64,000 bases of DNA from JAWHTC01 sp032586155 (lineage in GTDB: Bacteria; Pseudomonadota; Alphaproteobacteria; Rhodobacterales; Rhodobacteraceae), in the NCBI RefSeq assembly GCF_032586155.1, contig NZ_JAWHTC010000001.1:1116001-1180000 (forward strand), read 5' to 3'. The notes beneath the pieces were generated by a model, which was given only the letters and a program-made list of their open reading frames with translations, made no database searches and was not told the DNA's origin. Positions 53,163 to 61,770 of the stretch are shown piece after piece (the stretch's first letter is position 1; every line of letters begins with the position of its first letter). A program made the translations under genes and the position numbers.

Positions 53163-53194
53163 TCGATTGGTTTCGGTCGGTCTTGGCCAGAAGA

Positions 53195-53280
53195 AGACTT
53201 TCGAATTGCGTGCGCAATCCGACCGGCCGGGGGGCGCTGCCCCCCGGACCCCCCGGGATATTTCTGGCAAGAGGAAGGGG
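53195..53280 (+). repeat. Dispersed two-hairpin intergenic repeat, copy C
   Basis: gaattgcgtgcgcaatccga (hairpin 1 attgcg/cgcaat), ccggccggggggcgctgccccccgg (shortened; hairpin 2), then the tail ccccgggatatttctggcaag. Closest to copy A. Between the convergent icd and MFS genes, 30 bp after a terminator. Confidence 0.8.
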
Positions 53281-53338
53281 CGCGGGATTTGGCGAATGGC
53301 CGGTTCAGGCCACAACCCGCCAAGTCTTTCCAGCCGGA

Positions 53339-54544
53339 TCAGAAGTCTTCCACATCCCGGCGAAGCAGGAACATCAACCCCACCGCCAGCACACAGAGCC
53401 CGAACACCCCCGCCGCCAGCGGGACCAGCGTGCCATCGAAGGCGAGGCCGAGCGGCGCGGCGATGATCATGGCGCAAACCGTCGCCACCCCACCAATGAT
53501 CGAGGCGGCCATGCCGGCGATGTGTCCCAGTGGCTCCATCCCGATGGCGTTGAGATTGCCCATGGTGACGCCGGCCTGGAAGAACATCGATCCCTGCCAA
53601 AAGAGGTAGAACCCGAACCACACCGGGTCGGGCAGGGGCACGAACGAGAGCCCCAGAATCGCCAGCGACAGCACGGTCTGCACCATCAGCATCGCCGTCA
53701 CGATCCGCCACATTCCCAGCCGTACGACCAGGCGGGCATTGATTACGCTGGCGCTTGACACCATCAGACTGAGAAACAGGAACCACTTGCCGAAACTCGC
53801 GCCCCGGTCGAAGACCTGATCGAATATCATGTGGGTGCTTTGCAGCATGGCAAAGAACATCCCCGAGACCAGCGCCAGCACGGCGATGGTCAGCACCACC
53901 GAACGGATGGCAAAGACTTCGCGCGCGGCTTCCATCAGTTTGCCGGGGCGGAACGGGCGGCGGTTCTCCGGCGCCAGTGTTTCTGGCAGCCGTAGCTGCA
54001 TCCAGCTGCCGCCGACGATGCCGAAGATCACGAAGGACCAGAAGATCGAGCGCCATGAGCCGAAATGCATGATCGTCTCGCCGATCAGCGGCGCGACGGC
54101 AGGGAACAGCACGAAGATGAATTGTACCAGCGACGAAATCTTCGCCATCTGGCGCCCGGAGTAGAGATCGCGGATCACCGCCATCGAGACCACGCGCGGT
54201 CCGGCGGCACCCAGCCCCTGCAACAGCCGTGCCGCAAGGATGGTATCAAGCGATTGTGCGGTTGAGGCCAGCGTGGCGCCCAGGACATAGAGCACCAGAC
54301 CGCCCAGGATCACCCGCTTGCGTCCCAACGCGTCCGAGATTGGCCCGGCGATGAATGTGCCAAGGCCAAGGCCGATGACAAAGACGGTGAGGACAAGCTG
54401 GCCACGATTGGGGCTGGCGGGACTGAGGTCCGCGCCGATCTGGGGCAGCGCGGGCAGCATCGCGTCAATGGCAAAGGCCAGCATTGCCGTCAACATTGCC
54501 AGCAGGGCAATGAACTCGGGGCGCGAGATTTTGGCGTCACTCAC
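53339..54544 (-). CDS. Bcr/CflA-family MFS multidrug transporter
   Basis: 401 residues, 12 transmembrane helices. The N-terminal half has FAIDAMLPALPQIGADL and GLGLGTFIAGPISDALGRKRV, the MFS motif A (G-x-x-x-D-x-x-G-R-K/R) of the Bcr/CflA drug:H+ antiporters. Exports drugs or peptides across the inner membrane. The start overlaps the channel gene stop by 4 bp; this is the last gene of a FrnE-channel-MFS run. Confidence 0.92.
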   Translation of the reverse strand: MSDAKISRPEFIALLAMLTAMLAFAIDAMLPALPQIGADLSPASPNRGQLVLTVFVIGLGLGTFIAGPISDALGRKRVILGGLVLYVLGATLASTAQSLDTILAARLLQGLGAAGPRVVSMAVIRDLYSGRQMAKISSLVQFIFVLFPAVAPLIGETIMHFGSWRSIFWSFVIFGIVGGSWMQLRLPETLAPENRRPFRPGKLMEAAREVFAIRSVVLTIAVLALVSGMFFAMLQSTHMIFDQVFDRGASFGKWFLFLSLMVSSASVINARLVVRLGMWRIVTAMLMVQTVLSLAILGLSFVPLPDPVWFGFYLFWQGSMFFQAGVTMGNLNAIGMEPLGHIAGMAASIIGGVATVCAMIIAAPLGLAFDGTLVPLAAGVFGLCVLAVGLMFLLRRDVEDF

Positions 54545-54843
54545 GAACGGTTTTCCTCGTCACCCCGGGATTTGCCCCGTTCCTGCCGGCGCTTGACGGC
54601 GTATTCGGCGAATTGCTGGATCGCGAAGGCAAAGATGCCAAGGCCGACAAAGATGAACACGGTGGTAAAGACCTTGCCAAGCGCGGTGGCTGGAACCAGG
54701 TTGCCGTACCCCACGGTCGAGAGTGTGACGACGGTAAAGAAATACGCATCGATCCAGCTCCAGCCTTCGACGAAGCGAAAGAACACCGTGCCGCCGGCCA
54801 CCACCATAACCAGCAGCGAGACGACTATACGGGCCGTGCTCAT
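54541..54843 (-). CDS. Small two-helix K+ channel-like protein
   Basis: 100 residues with two transmembrane helices and a pore loop. The selectivity filter TVGYGNL is at residues 43-49, preceded by DAYFFTVVTLS (pore helix) and followed by TVFIFVGLGIFAFAIQQF. No regulator domain is present; the C-terminus is a short charged tail (KRRQERGKSRGDEENR). It is like the bare 2-TM potassium channels of bacteria. Overlaps both neighbours by 4 bp, so it is translated in one operon with the FrnE-like and MFS genes. Confidence 0.9.
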   Translation of the reverse strand: MSTARIVVSLLVMVVAGGTVFFRFVEGWSWIDAYFFTVVTLSTVGYGNLVPATALGKVFTTVFIFVGLGIFAFAIQQFAEYAVKRRQERGKSRGDEENRS

Positions 54844-55481
54844 GTGTCGGGCTCGCCTGCGATGATCTCATCCAGCACCTTCAGCCATAGCTCGGATGGC
54901 TGAGCCCCCGGAACCGCGTGCTGACCGCCGACGACGAAGGTCGGCACAGACTGAATGCCCATTTTGCGAAATCCCTGGTCCTTCTCGGCGATGCCGGATT
55001 TGTCCTCATCCGTTGCCAGCAAGCGCATCACCACCGAGGCATCCAGATCGGAGCTGTCGGCGATATCGGCCAGAACCTCGTGATTGCCGATGTCACGGCC
55101 CTCTTGGAAATAGGCCTTGAACAAAGCGGACACGACAAAAGTCTGTCGGCCTTCAATCCCGGCCCAATGGATCAGGCGGTGTGCGTCCATGGTGTTTGGA
55201 GTGCGCTGGATCTTGTCGAATTCGATATTCACGCCTACCTTTTTGGCGTGTTCCACGATTGGCTGGTAGGCCGTGTAAGCACCGTCCTTGCCGCCAAACT
55301 TGGCCTCGAGATAGGCGCGCCGGTCCATGCCCTCGGGCGGCATGTCCGGGTTGAGCTGAAATGGATGCCATTCGATGGTGAAAGGATGATCCGGGCGTTG
55401 TTCCAAAGCACGATCAAGCTGGGATTTGCCGATGAAGCACCATGGGCATATCGGATCGGAGATGATGTCGAGTTTGACCAT
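54840..55481 (-). CDS. DsbA-family oxidoreductase, FrnE-like
   Basis: 213 residues. Thioredoxin-fold protein with the CPWC motif at residues 12-15 (DPICPWCFIGKSQ) and the cis-Pro segment GIQSVPTFVVGG. There is no signal peptide, as for cytoplasmic FrnE-type isomerases linked to redox and polyketide pathways. First gene of the operon with the channel and MFS genes. Its role in that operon is unknown; redox stress is a guess. Confidence 0.92.
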   Translation of the reverse strand: MVKLDIISDPICPWCFIGKSQLDRALEQRPDHPFTIEWHPFQLNPDMPPEGMDRRAYLEAKFGGKDGAYTAYQPIVEHAKKVGVNIEFDKIQRTPNTMDAHRLIHWAGIEGRQTFVVSALFKAYFQEGRDIGNHEVLADIADSSDLDASVVMRLLATDEDKSGIAEKDQGFRKMGIQSVPTFVVGGQHAVPGAQPSELWLKVLDEIIAGEPDT

Positions 55482-55578
55482 GGCGCGGTGTTCCTTGTCA
55501 GTGATCCGGCCTTGATAGGGCAGCCAAGCGGGAGAGGAAAGCGCATAAACCTGGATCGCGGGTGCGCTTGCGCCAACC

Positions 55579-57096
55579 TCAGATCATGGCAAGGGACTTC
55601 AGTGTCTGGCGCTGCAGCTTGCCGTTGGGATTGCGCGGCAAAGAGTCAACATGCACGAACATCCGCGGTTGCTTGTAACGCGCCAGGCGTTCGGCAGCGT
55701 GGGCTTTCAGGGCCGCTTCATCCAGCGGCGCATCAGCGGTATAGAAGGCGGCGATGACGCGGGCATCAGATTTGACCTCGACCTCGGTTACGGCGATTTC
55801 GTGAAGGCCGGGGACGCTTTGCAGGGCGGCCTCAACCTCGAGCGGGGAAACACGGTAGCCGCCGGCATTCATCATGTCGTCCACCCGGGCGTGGTATTCG
55901 ATCTGGCCCTTGTCGTTCATTGCGCCATGATCGCCGGTCAGGAACCATTCGCCACGGAACCTTGCCGCTGTGTCTTCTGGTGCATCGAGATACCCCAGCA
56001 TCAGGCCGGGATCGCGATTTGACACCGCAATGGTGCCGTCTTCGCCCAGCGGCACCGGTTGGCCCGTGTCTTCGTCGAGGATTGCCACGCGTCGGCCCTG
56101 TTGCGGACTACCGAGGCTGCCGGCCTGCGCCGGTTGGCCGGGGCCGGCCGAGATGAAGGTTGAGCATTCCGACATGCCGAACGCTTCATAAACCGGTTTG
56201 CCGCTGGCGGATTGCCACTGATCGCGGAGGCTCTCCGATAGTTTTTCTCCAGCGCTAAGGCCGTGGCGCAGCTTGGGCAGGTTGAGGGTTTCGTGGGCCT
56301 GCAGAATCTTGCGGTAGACACCGGGGGCGGCGGCAAAAGTCGTAGCGTCGTGACGTTTCAAGAGCAGCGGTAGCTGTTCGGGCGCGGTGCCGGGGGCGGG
56401 GATCAGCGCGGTGGCGCCGACGCTCCACGGGTCCATCAGCCCGGTGCCCAGCGTGTAGGTCCAGTTGAACGCCCCCGCATGGCAGAGCCGGTCGGTTGCA
56501 CTTAGCCCATACCAGCCTTCATGCATCATGCCGCGCGCCCAGATCGCCCGGTGTGCGTGCATCACCGCACGGGGTTTGCCCGAGGTGCCGGAGGTGAAGA
56601 TGATATAGGCCAGCCGGTCGGGGTCGCCCATATCGTAGGCACAGGGCGACAGGTCGCGCATGGCCTCCAGATTGGCTTGCAAGATGGTCTTGATCGCGGT
56701 TTCAGGGCAGGCAATGCCTTCTCCCAGCAGGATCGCCGCAGGATCGAGCGTGTCGATCATGTTGGCGACCTCGCGTTCGGTCAACTGGCTTGACGTGGGC
56801 ACCGGCACCAGCCCCACGGCAATGGCCCCGAGATAGGCGATGGGAAACTCGACACTGTTTCCCAGCCGCATCAGCACGATATCACCGGGCTTGAGGCCCT
56901 GTTGCAGCAGGCCCGTACCGGTGCCGCGAACGGCGGCTTCCAACTTGGCGTAGGACCAGCGTTCCGCCCGCGCCGGACCCAGAACCGCCAGCGCGATCTT
57001 GTCGGGCAGGTCGCCGGCACGTCCCAGAACATGGGCGGTGAAATTGAAAGGATCGGGGCAGGGTGCCCAGGGGCCATTGTCGAAAAGCGATGTCAT
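55579..57096 (-). CDS. AMP-dependent aryl/acyl-CoA ligase (benzoate-CoA-ligase-like)
   Basis: 505 residues of the ANL superfamily. Motifs: A3 AYIIFTSGTSGKPRAVMHAH, A5 YEAFGMSECSTF, A7 GEWFLTGDHGAMNDKG, hinge ARVDDMMNAGGYRVSPLEVE and A10 lysine in RNPNGKLQRQ. Closest by eye to benzoate/2-aminobenzoate-type ligases. Start MTSLFDNGPWAP, 66 bp from the divergent XRE-cupin gene, which is likely its regulator. The substrate is not known. Confidence 0.88.
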   Translation of the reverse strand: MTSLFDNGPWAPCPDPFNFTAHVLGRAGDLPDKIALAVLGPARAERWSYAKLEAAVRGTGTGLLQQGLKPGDIVLMRLGNSVEFPIAYLGAIAVGLVPVPTSSQLTEREVANMIDTLDPAAILLGEGIACPETAIKTILQANLEAMRDLSPCAYDMGDPDRLAYIIFTSGTSGKPRAVMHAHRAIWARGMMHEGWYGLSATDRLCHAGAFNWTYTLGTGLMDPWSVGATALIPAPGTAPEQLPLLLKRHDATTFAAAPGVYRKILQAHETLNLPKLRHGLSAGEKLSESLRDQWQSASGKPVYEAFGMSECSTFISAGPGQPAQAGSLGSPQQGRRVAILDEDTGQPVPLGEDGTIAVSNRDPGLMLGYLDAPEDTAARFRGEWFLTGDHGAMNDKGQIEYHARVDDMMNAGGYRVSPLEVEAALQSVPGLHEIAVTEVEVKSDARVIAAFYTADAPLDEAALKAHAAERLARYKQPRMFVHVDSLPRNPNGKLQRQTLKSLAMI

Positions 57097-57162
57097 GGAT
57101 GGGTTGCTACGCCCCCGGTGCAACCATTGCAAGCGTCTGCCCGGCCCCTTATGAGAGGCGCC

Positions 57163-57786
57163 ATGAGCAAACCTGGACAACCCTCACTGGTCAAGATCGC
57201 CCGCGAAACCGGCGCGCGTTCCTCGCCCGAGCCGCTGAACCTTGGTGAACGGGTGCGCTCGTTGCGCAAATCCGCCGGGCTGACGCTGGAACAGGCGGCA
57301 GGGCAGGCCGGGTTGGCGCGCTCGACCCTGTCGAAGATCGAGAATGGCCAGATGTCGCCAACCTACGAGGCGGTGAAAAAACTGGCTTCGGGCCTTTCGA
57401 TCACCGTACCGCAACTGTTCACCCCGCCCGCAGGGTCCGGTGGCGATGGGCGTTTAAAGGTCACGCGGATGGGGCAGGGCGAGGCGCATCCCACGGCGAC
57501 TTATGAGCACGAATTGCTGGCCGAAGGGGTCGAAGGCAAGACCATGCTGCCCTATCGGGCGCGAGTGCGGGCGCGCTCGCTGGAGGAATTCGACGGCTGG
57601 GTCCGCCATGACGGGGAAGAGTTTCTCTATGTCCTGACCGGGGTGGTGCGTTTGTATACGGAGCATTTCGAACCGGTCGAGATGCGCCGCGGCGACAGCG
57701 CCTATTATGACGGGTCGATGGGGCATAACCTGATTTCGGTCAGCGAGGATGACGCGACGGTGTTGTGGGTGACGTCGCTGGTTTGA
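57163..57786 (+). CDS. XRE-cupin transcriptional regulator
   Basis: 207 residues. N-terminal helix-turn-helix LRKSAGLTLEQAAGQAGLARSTLSKIENG at about 30-85, typical XRE. C-terminal cupin barrel (GQGEAHPTATYEHELLAEG..., then GEEFLYVLTGVVRLYTEHFE and RRGDSAYYDGSMGHNL), a ligand domain. Divergent from the aryl-CoA ligase with 66 bp between; such pairs often mean local regulation by the pathway substrate or product. Here that is an inference. Confidence 0.9.
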   Translation: MSKPGQPSLVKIARETGARSSPEPLNLGERVRSLRKSAGLTLEQAAGQAGLARSTLSKIENGQMSPTYEAVKKLASGLSITVPQLFTPPAGSGGDGRLKVTRMGQGEAHPTATYEHELLAEGVEGKTMLPYRARVRARSLEEFDGWVRHDGEEFLYVLTGVVRLYTEHFEPVEMRRGDSAYYDGSMGHNLISVSEDDATVLWVTSLV

Positions 57787-57835
57787 TCTAGCGGAACACT
57801 TGCGCGCGCAGGTTGGATTACGTTCGGGCAACGTG

Positions 57836-57889
57836 GGCTTTTGGGGCCTGCCCCCAAACCCCCGAGGTGTTTTGAGTCAGATGAAGTGA
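57836..57889 (+). repeat. Dispersed two-hairpin intergenic repeat, copy D (5' hairpin missing)
   Basis: tttggggcctgcccccaaac forms hairpin 2 with different arms from the other copies, then the tail cccccgaggtgttttgagtcagatgaag. Hairpin 1 is not present. Between the convergent XRE-cupin and secreted-protein genes. Confidence 0.65.
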
Positions 57890-57896
57890 TCAGAGT

Positions 57897-58472
57897 TTAG
57901 TCGGTCGCGCAGGTCACGCCTTTGACACGATTGTCACAGATTCTCGCTTTCGAGAGGATGCTACGCCACTGCGTAACGTCTTTGGGCGATGGATTCTGTC
58001 TCCAAGCCTTCATGACAAGATACATTGAATCTTTGCCTCGAATGACCAGTCCCAGGTTCCATTCAGGGGAGGTACCACTGGCTGGTCTTGGGACTGACAG
58101 CATCGTAAGAGCAAAGCGATACCCTTCCAAACGTCCTTTTTGCAGCAACTCACCACTACAGGTCGCGCATTCATTATCCGCGTCAGCAATCATGCGCTCT
58201 GCGAATTGTCTGGCTGTGACACCACGCAACCCGCGAAATGTCATTATCGTTACCATCTCGCGCCAGTTATTAACGTTCTGACCGCGTGGAACAAACTCGG
58301 ATATTCTGAGATTCCTGTCCTGATCTGAATGGACGTGGTGGTAGTTCAGCGCATCCGGAACATCGACAAGAAAATACTCACCAGGTTCAAGCTGTTTTGC
58401 GTGGGTGGCCAAGGTATGCGAGATAGAAACAACCAAAGCTAACAGTGGTGGGTAAGCGCGTTTCAAGAACAT
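57897..58472 (-). CDS. Secreted protein of unknown function
   Basis: 191 residues from ATG 58472 (MFLKRAYPPLLALVVSISHT), a Sec signal peptide with likely cleavage after THA. The mature part has four cysteines (CATC in ADNECATCSGELL and two in ICDNRVKGVTCATD), alternating strands and a Trp-rich end (AWRQNPSPKDVTQW). It is periplasmic or lipid-free secreted. I do not know the family. The frame upstream of this ATG has no ribosome binding site and is left out. Confidence 0.7.
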   Translation of the reverse strand: MFLKRAYPPLLALVVSISHTLATHAKQLEPGEYFLVDVPDALNYHHVHSDQDRNLRISEFVPRGQNVNNWREMVTIMTFRGLRGVTARQFAERMIADADNECATCSGELLQKGRLEGYRFALTMLSVPRPASGTSPEWNLGLVIRGKDSMYLVMKAWRQNPSPKDVTQWRSILSKARICDNRVKGVTCATD

Positions 58473-58591
58473 GTTTCTGCGTCTTTCATAGTAATTCAGC
58501 GCGCCCGACAGCGTGTTATCGTAATCGTGCAGTAATTCGGATGGGCTCGACTGTCTTGACCAACCCCTAAAACCCATACATATCCCCCTTC

Positions 58592-60391
58592 ATGACAGAC
58601 CTCGCTCACATCCGCAATTTCTCCATCGTGGCCCATATTGACCACGGGAAATCGACGCTTGCCGACCGGCTGATCCAAGAGACCGGGACGGTCAAGGATC
58701 GCGATATGAAGGAGCAGTTGCTCGATAGCATGGATATCGAGCGCGAACGCGGCATTACCATCAAGGCCAACACCGTGCGGATCGATTACACGGCGGATAA
58801 TGGCGAGGCCTATGTGCTGAACCTGATCGACACGCCCGGCCATGTCGACTTTGCCTATGAGGTCTCCCGCTCGATGCGCGCTGTGGAGGGCAGCCTTCTG
58901 GTCGTGGACTCCACCCAAGGGGTCGAGGCGCAGACGCTGGCCAATGTCTACCAGGCCATCGATGCGGATCACGAAATCGTCCCTGTCCTCAACAAGATCG
59001 ACCTGCCAGCCAGCGATTGCGACCGCGTCGCTGAGCAGATCGAGGATGTCATTGGCATCGACGCCACCGGCGCCATTCAGGTCAGCGCCAAGACCGGGCA
59101 GGGCATTCATGAGACGCTGGAAGCCATCGTCAACGAGTTGCCTGCCCCACAAGGCGACCGCGATGCGCCGCTCAAGGCCATGCTGGTGGATTCATGGTAC
59201 GACGCCTACCTCGGCGTGATCGTCCTCGTCCGGATCATGGATGGCACCATGAAAAAGGGCGAGCGGGTGCGGATGATGTCGAACAACTCGACCCACCTGA
59301 TCGACCGGATCGGCGTGTTCCGCCCCGAGATGGAAGCCGTCGATGAACTTGGCCCCGGCGAGATCGGCTTTATCACTGCTCAGATCAAACAGGTCCGCGA
59401 CACCCGCGTCGGCGATACAATCACACACGAAAAGAAGGGCTCGACCGAGGCACTGCCCGGCTTCAAGCCGGCCCAGCCGGTGGTGTTCTGTGGCCTCTTC
59501 CCGGTGGACAGTTCCGAATTCGAAGACCTGCGCGTCGCCATCGACAAGCTGGCGCTGAACGACGCCTCGTTCAGCTTTGAAATGGAGACCTCGGCCGCGC
59601 TTGGCTTCGGCTTCCGCTGTGGTTTCCTTGGACTTCTGCACCTCGAAGTGATCCGCGACCGGATCGAGCGGGAATACAATATCGAGCTGATCACGACCGC
59701 GCCCTCGGTGATCTATCACATCTACCAGAAGGACGGCGCGCATTTCGAGCTGCACAACCCCGCCGACATGCCCGATCCCTCGACCATCGACCACCTTGAG
59801 GAACCGCGCATCAAGGCGACCATTCTGGTGCCCGACGAATACCTCGGCGACGTGCTGAAACTCTGTCAGGATCGGCGCGGCATCCAGATGGACCTGACCT
59901 ATGCCGGCTCGCGCGCGATGGTGGTCTATGACCTGCCGCTGAACGAGGTGGTGTTCGACTTCTACGACCGGCTCAAGTCCGTCACCAAGGGCTATGCGTC
60001 CTTCGACTACCAGATGACGGGGTATCGCGAGGATAACCTGGTGAAAATGTCGATCCTGGTGAATGACGAGCCGGTCGATGCCCTGTCGACGATGGTGCAC
60101 CGCGACCGGGCCGAGATGCGGGGCCGGGCGATGGTGGAAAAATTGAAAGATCTCATTCCGCGCCACATGTTCAAGATCCCGATCCAGGCGGCAATTGGCG
60201 GCAAAGTCATCGCGCGCGAGACATTATCCGCCATGCGCAAGGACGTGACGGCGAAATGCTACGGTGGCGACGCGACCCGGAAGAAGAAGCTTCTGGAGAA
60301 GCAGAAGGCCGGCAAGAAAAAGATGCGCCAGTTCGGGAAGGTGGATATCCCGCAGGAAGCGTTTATTTCGGCGTTGAAGATGGATGGGTAG
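58592..60391 (+). CDS. lepA: Elongation factor 4 (LepA)
   Basis: Ribosome-bound GTPase involved in 30S maturation and back-translocation. 599 residues, standard length. G1 AHIDHGKSTLADRL, G2 with RGITIKANTV, G3 DTPGHVDFAYEVSRS, G4 NKIDLP, then EF-G-like domains and the LepA-specific C-terminal domain (KCYGGDATRKKKLLEKQK). Short AT-rich leader. No signal peptidase gene follows; an AT-rich gene on the other strand is next. Confidence 0.98.
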   Translation: MTDLAHIRNFSIVAHIDHGKSTLADRLIQETGTVKDRDMKEQLLDSMDIERERGITIKANTVRIDYTADNGEAYVLNLIDTPGHVDFAYEVSRSMRAVEGSLLVVDSTQGVEAQTLANVYQAIDADHEIVPVLNKIDLPASDCDRVAEQIEDVIGIDATGAIQVSAKTGQGIHETLEAIVNELPAPQGDRDAPLKAMLVDSWYDAYLGVIVLVRIMDGTMKKGERVRMMSNNSTHLIDRIGVFRPEMEAVDELGPGEIGFITAQIKQVRDTRVGDTITHEKKGSTEALPGFKPAQPVVFCGLFPVDSSEFEDLRVAIDKLALNDASFSFEMETSAALGFGFRCGFLGLLHLEVIRDRIEREYNIELITTAPSVIYHIYQKDGAHFELHNPADMPDPSTIDHLEEPRIKATILVPDEYLGDVLKLCQDRRGIQMDLTYAGSRAMVVYDLPLNEVVFDFYDRLKSVTKGYASFDYQMTGYREDNLVKMSILVNDEPVDALSTMVHRDRAEMRGRAMVEKLKDLIPRHMFKIPIQAAIGGKVIARETLSAMRKDVTAKCYGGDATRKKKLLEKQKAGKKKMRQFGKVDIPQEAFISALKMDG

Positions 60392-60565
60392 TCCAATTTT
60401 TTAGTAGTGTCCGAGAATATGATTTTCTGTAAAGGTACTTCTGCTGTGGTTGAAACAGATGCGTGATTGCATAATCCAAGCAGGTCGCAATAGTTCGAGC
60501 ATTTTATGGAACGGAACGCTTTTGCAGCATTCTGGGCTTGGTTCGTTGGATGTCGTCTCAGTGCG

Positions 60566-60985
60566 CTAGAAAATCAACCGAGCTGGTATCGATAGCAAGT
60601 CGCCTAAGAAGATAACAACTGCGGACGCTACTCCAAGAACAAACCCAACAATCATACTTATTACAACTTCAAAGAAATTCAGGTCCCTAGGTGTTAGTAG
60701 ATACAGAGCGTATTGTTCGAGGCTCGTTCCCAATGTTAACAGAAGCCATGGTATCGCTATGAAAAGAAGAAAGAAGAACCCAAAAAAAACAACGGTAACA
60801 CCAAACGCCGTTAGAAGGGCATTTGCCGTTTTTTGGTTATTTGAGCTTTTGTCTTTCTGGCCAACAAGCCAGTTTCGAACTGCGCGAAAAAGTATTCTAC
60901 GAGCGATCGATTCCGGTAGTGTGTCGACAACACCTATCGCGAAATCTAACAAGCCGTCGATCCAGTTTTGGTTTCCGTCAGTCAT
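60566..60985 (-). CDS. AT-rich putative membrane protein
   Basis: 139 residues from MTDGNQNWIDGL, with about three hydrophobic stretches (TANALLTAFGVTVVFFGFFF; LLFIAIPWLLLTLGTSLE; FFEVVISMIVGFVLGVASAV), and a soluble N-terminus (LPESIARRILFRAVRNWLVG). The gene is clearly poorer in GC than its neighbours, with many A/T-ending codons, suggesting recent transfer. Ribosome binding site gagag precedes ATG 60985. No family recognised. The gap 60392-60565 to lepA shows no gene. Confidence 0.6.
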   Translation of the reverse strand: MTDGNQNWIDGLLDFAIGVVDTLPESIARRILFRAVRNWLVGQKDKSSNNQKTANALLTAFGVTVVFFGFFFLLFIAIPWLLLTLGTSLEQYALYLLTPRDLNFFEVVISMIVGFVLGVASAVVIFLGDLLSIPARLIF

Positions 60986-61191
60986 AAAACTCTCTAACTG
61001 CATCAACACAAAAAGAAAAGTCGGACCAACTACGCGGTGGCTTTGTCTATCTCAATTCTAATTTAAGTCTTTCGTCTCGTAACAAGAAAGCGCAGGGCGC
61101 CTGCAGCCCAACGTAATTTAGCTGCGATGCTGGATTGATGGTGTCACACCCGACCACCTGACACCTTACGAAAACTCAACTTACCCCCAAG

Positions 61192-61237
61192 AAATCCACA
61201 ACCTTTCCAGCATCTTATCCCCAGAAACTTATCCACA
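61192..61237 (+). promoter_or_regulatory. Cluster of DnaA-box-like sites
   Basis: AAATCCACA (61192-61200), TTATCCCCA (61215-61223) and TTATCCACA (61229-61237) lie within 46 bp. The last is a consensus DnaA box and the other two differ by one or two bases. A reverse TGTGGAT occurs about 550 bp further on. They may mark an origin-like or DnaA-controlled site. This lies in the gene-free stretch 60986-61933. Confidence 0.45.
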
Positions 61238-61258
61238 GGTTGCGTTTTTTGCTTGCGC

Positions 61259-61590
61259 GACTCACCCCGGCGGAGTCAGCCTGATCTCAAGCGAAGGGTC
61301 GCAAGGCCCGGAGCGGGACGCGAAAGGCCTCCTGAGGCAGGAGCGGCAAGGGGATAGGTTACACCGAACCCGAACCCGTGATGAGAGCCAAGGGACGCTG
61401 GCCGAGCCGAAGGGCTCTCCTCGGAGAACCCCAAGGATCGGTAAGCGAAAAAGCCAATCGTGTCTGGTCGGGAATGGGGGCGCAAGCTTACCAGAACCGA
61501 TCTGGGGGGATGGAACCCAAGGGCGCAAGCCCGACAGGATCAATCCCGCTTGGTCGACGGTCGCAAGACCCGATGACCGCACCCGAATAG
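61259..61590 (+). ncRNA. Candidate structured RNA with GNRA hairpins
   Basis: The + strand of this gene-free stretch folds into many helices by inspection: gactc/gagtc (61259-61277); gggtc-GCAA-ggccc (61296-61309); ctcctg/caggag (61329-61343); gagagcc/ggctctc (61383-61419); a long interrupted helix pairing 61429-61446 with 61486-61507 (cccca-gatcgg-taagc with gctta-ccgatc-tgggg, bulges ag and ccagaa); gggc-GCAA-gccc (61521-61532); and ggtc-GCAA-gacc (61559-61570). GCAA tetraloops are sensible only on this strand. Open frames here are low in complexity and lack ribosome binding sites. It is not RNase P RNA, tmRNA, SRP RNA or 6S RNA by motif. Ends are unknown. Confidence 0.5.
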
Positions 61591-61617
61591 AGGTTTACGC
61601 AAGTGGCCTTTGTTCAG

Positions 61618-61770
61618 AGAAGGCGTCAGCTCATGCATGGACCGCGTCTGCGCATCTGACGCCTTCTTTCTGTTTGAAGCCCTGAAACGGATACGGGGCT
61701 TTCCGATCTCTCGAAAAGCCCCGACAAAGCGCTTTTTCAACCTTCGCCGTTGGATCGTGGAAAAAGCGCT
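61618..61770. repeat. Three perfect hairpins after the structured stretch
   Basis: 12-bp arms agaaggcgtcag/ctgacgccttct (61618-61629, 61656-61667; followed by ttctgttt, a possible terminator on the + strand), 9-bp arms cggggcttt/aaagccccg (61694-61702, 61715-61723) and 11-bp arms agcgctttttc/gaaaaagcgct (61728-61738, 61760-61770). The following stretch to 61933 has smaller inverted repeats and no gene. Confidence 0.7.

Noticed and set aside
61378..61590. Open frames on both strands in the structured stretch.
   Set aside because: Low-complexity Arg/Pro/Ser/Gly content, no ribosome binding site, and overlap with dense paired regions.
18609..61627. A 16-bp identity gttcagagaaggcgtc at about 18609 and 61613.
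   Set aside because: In 64 kb, counting both strands, about one such match is expected by chance, and the sequences around differ.
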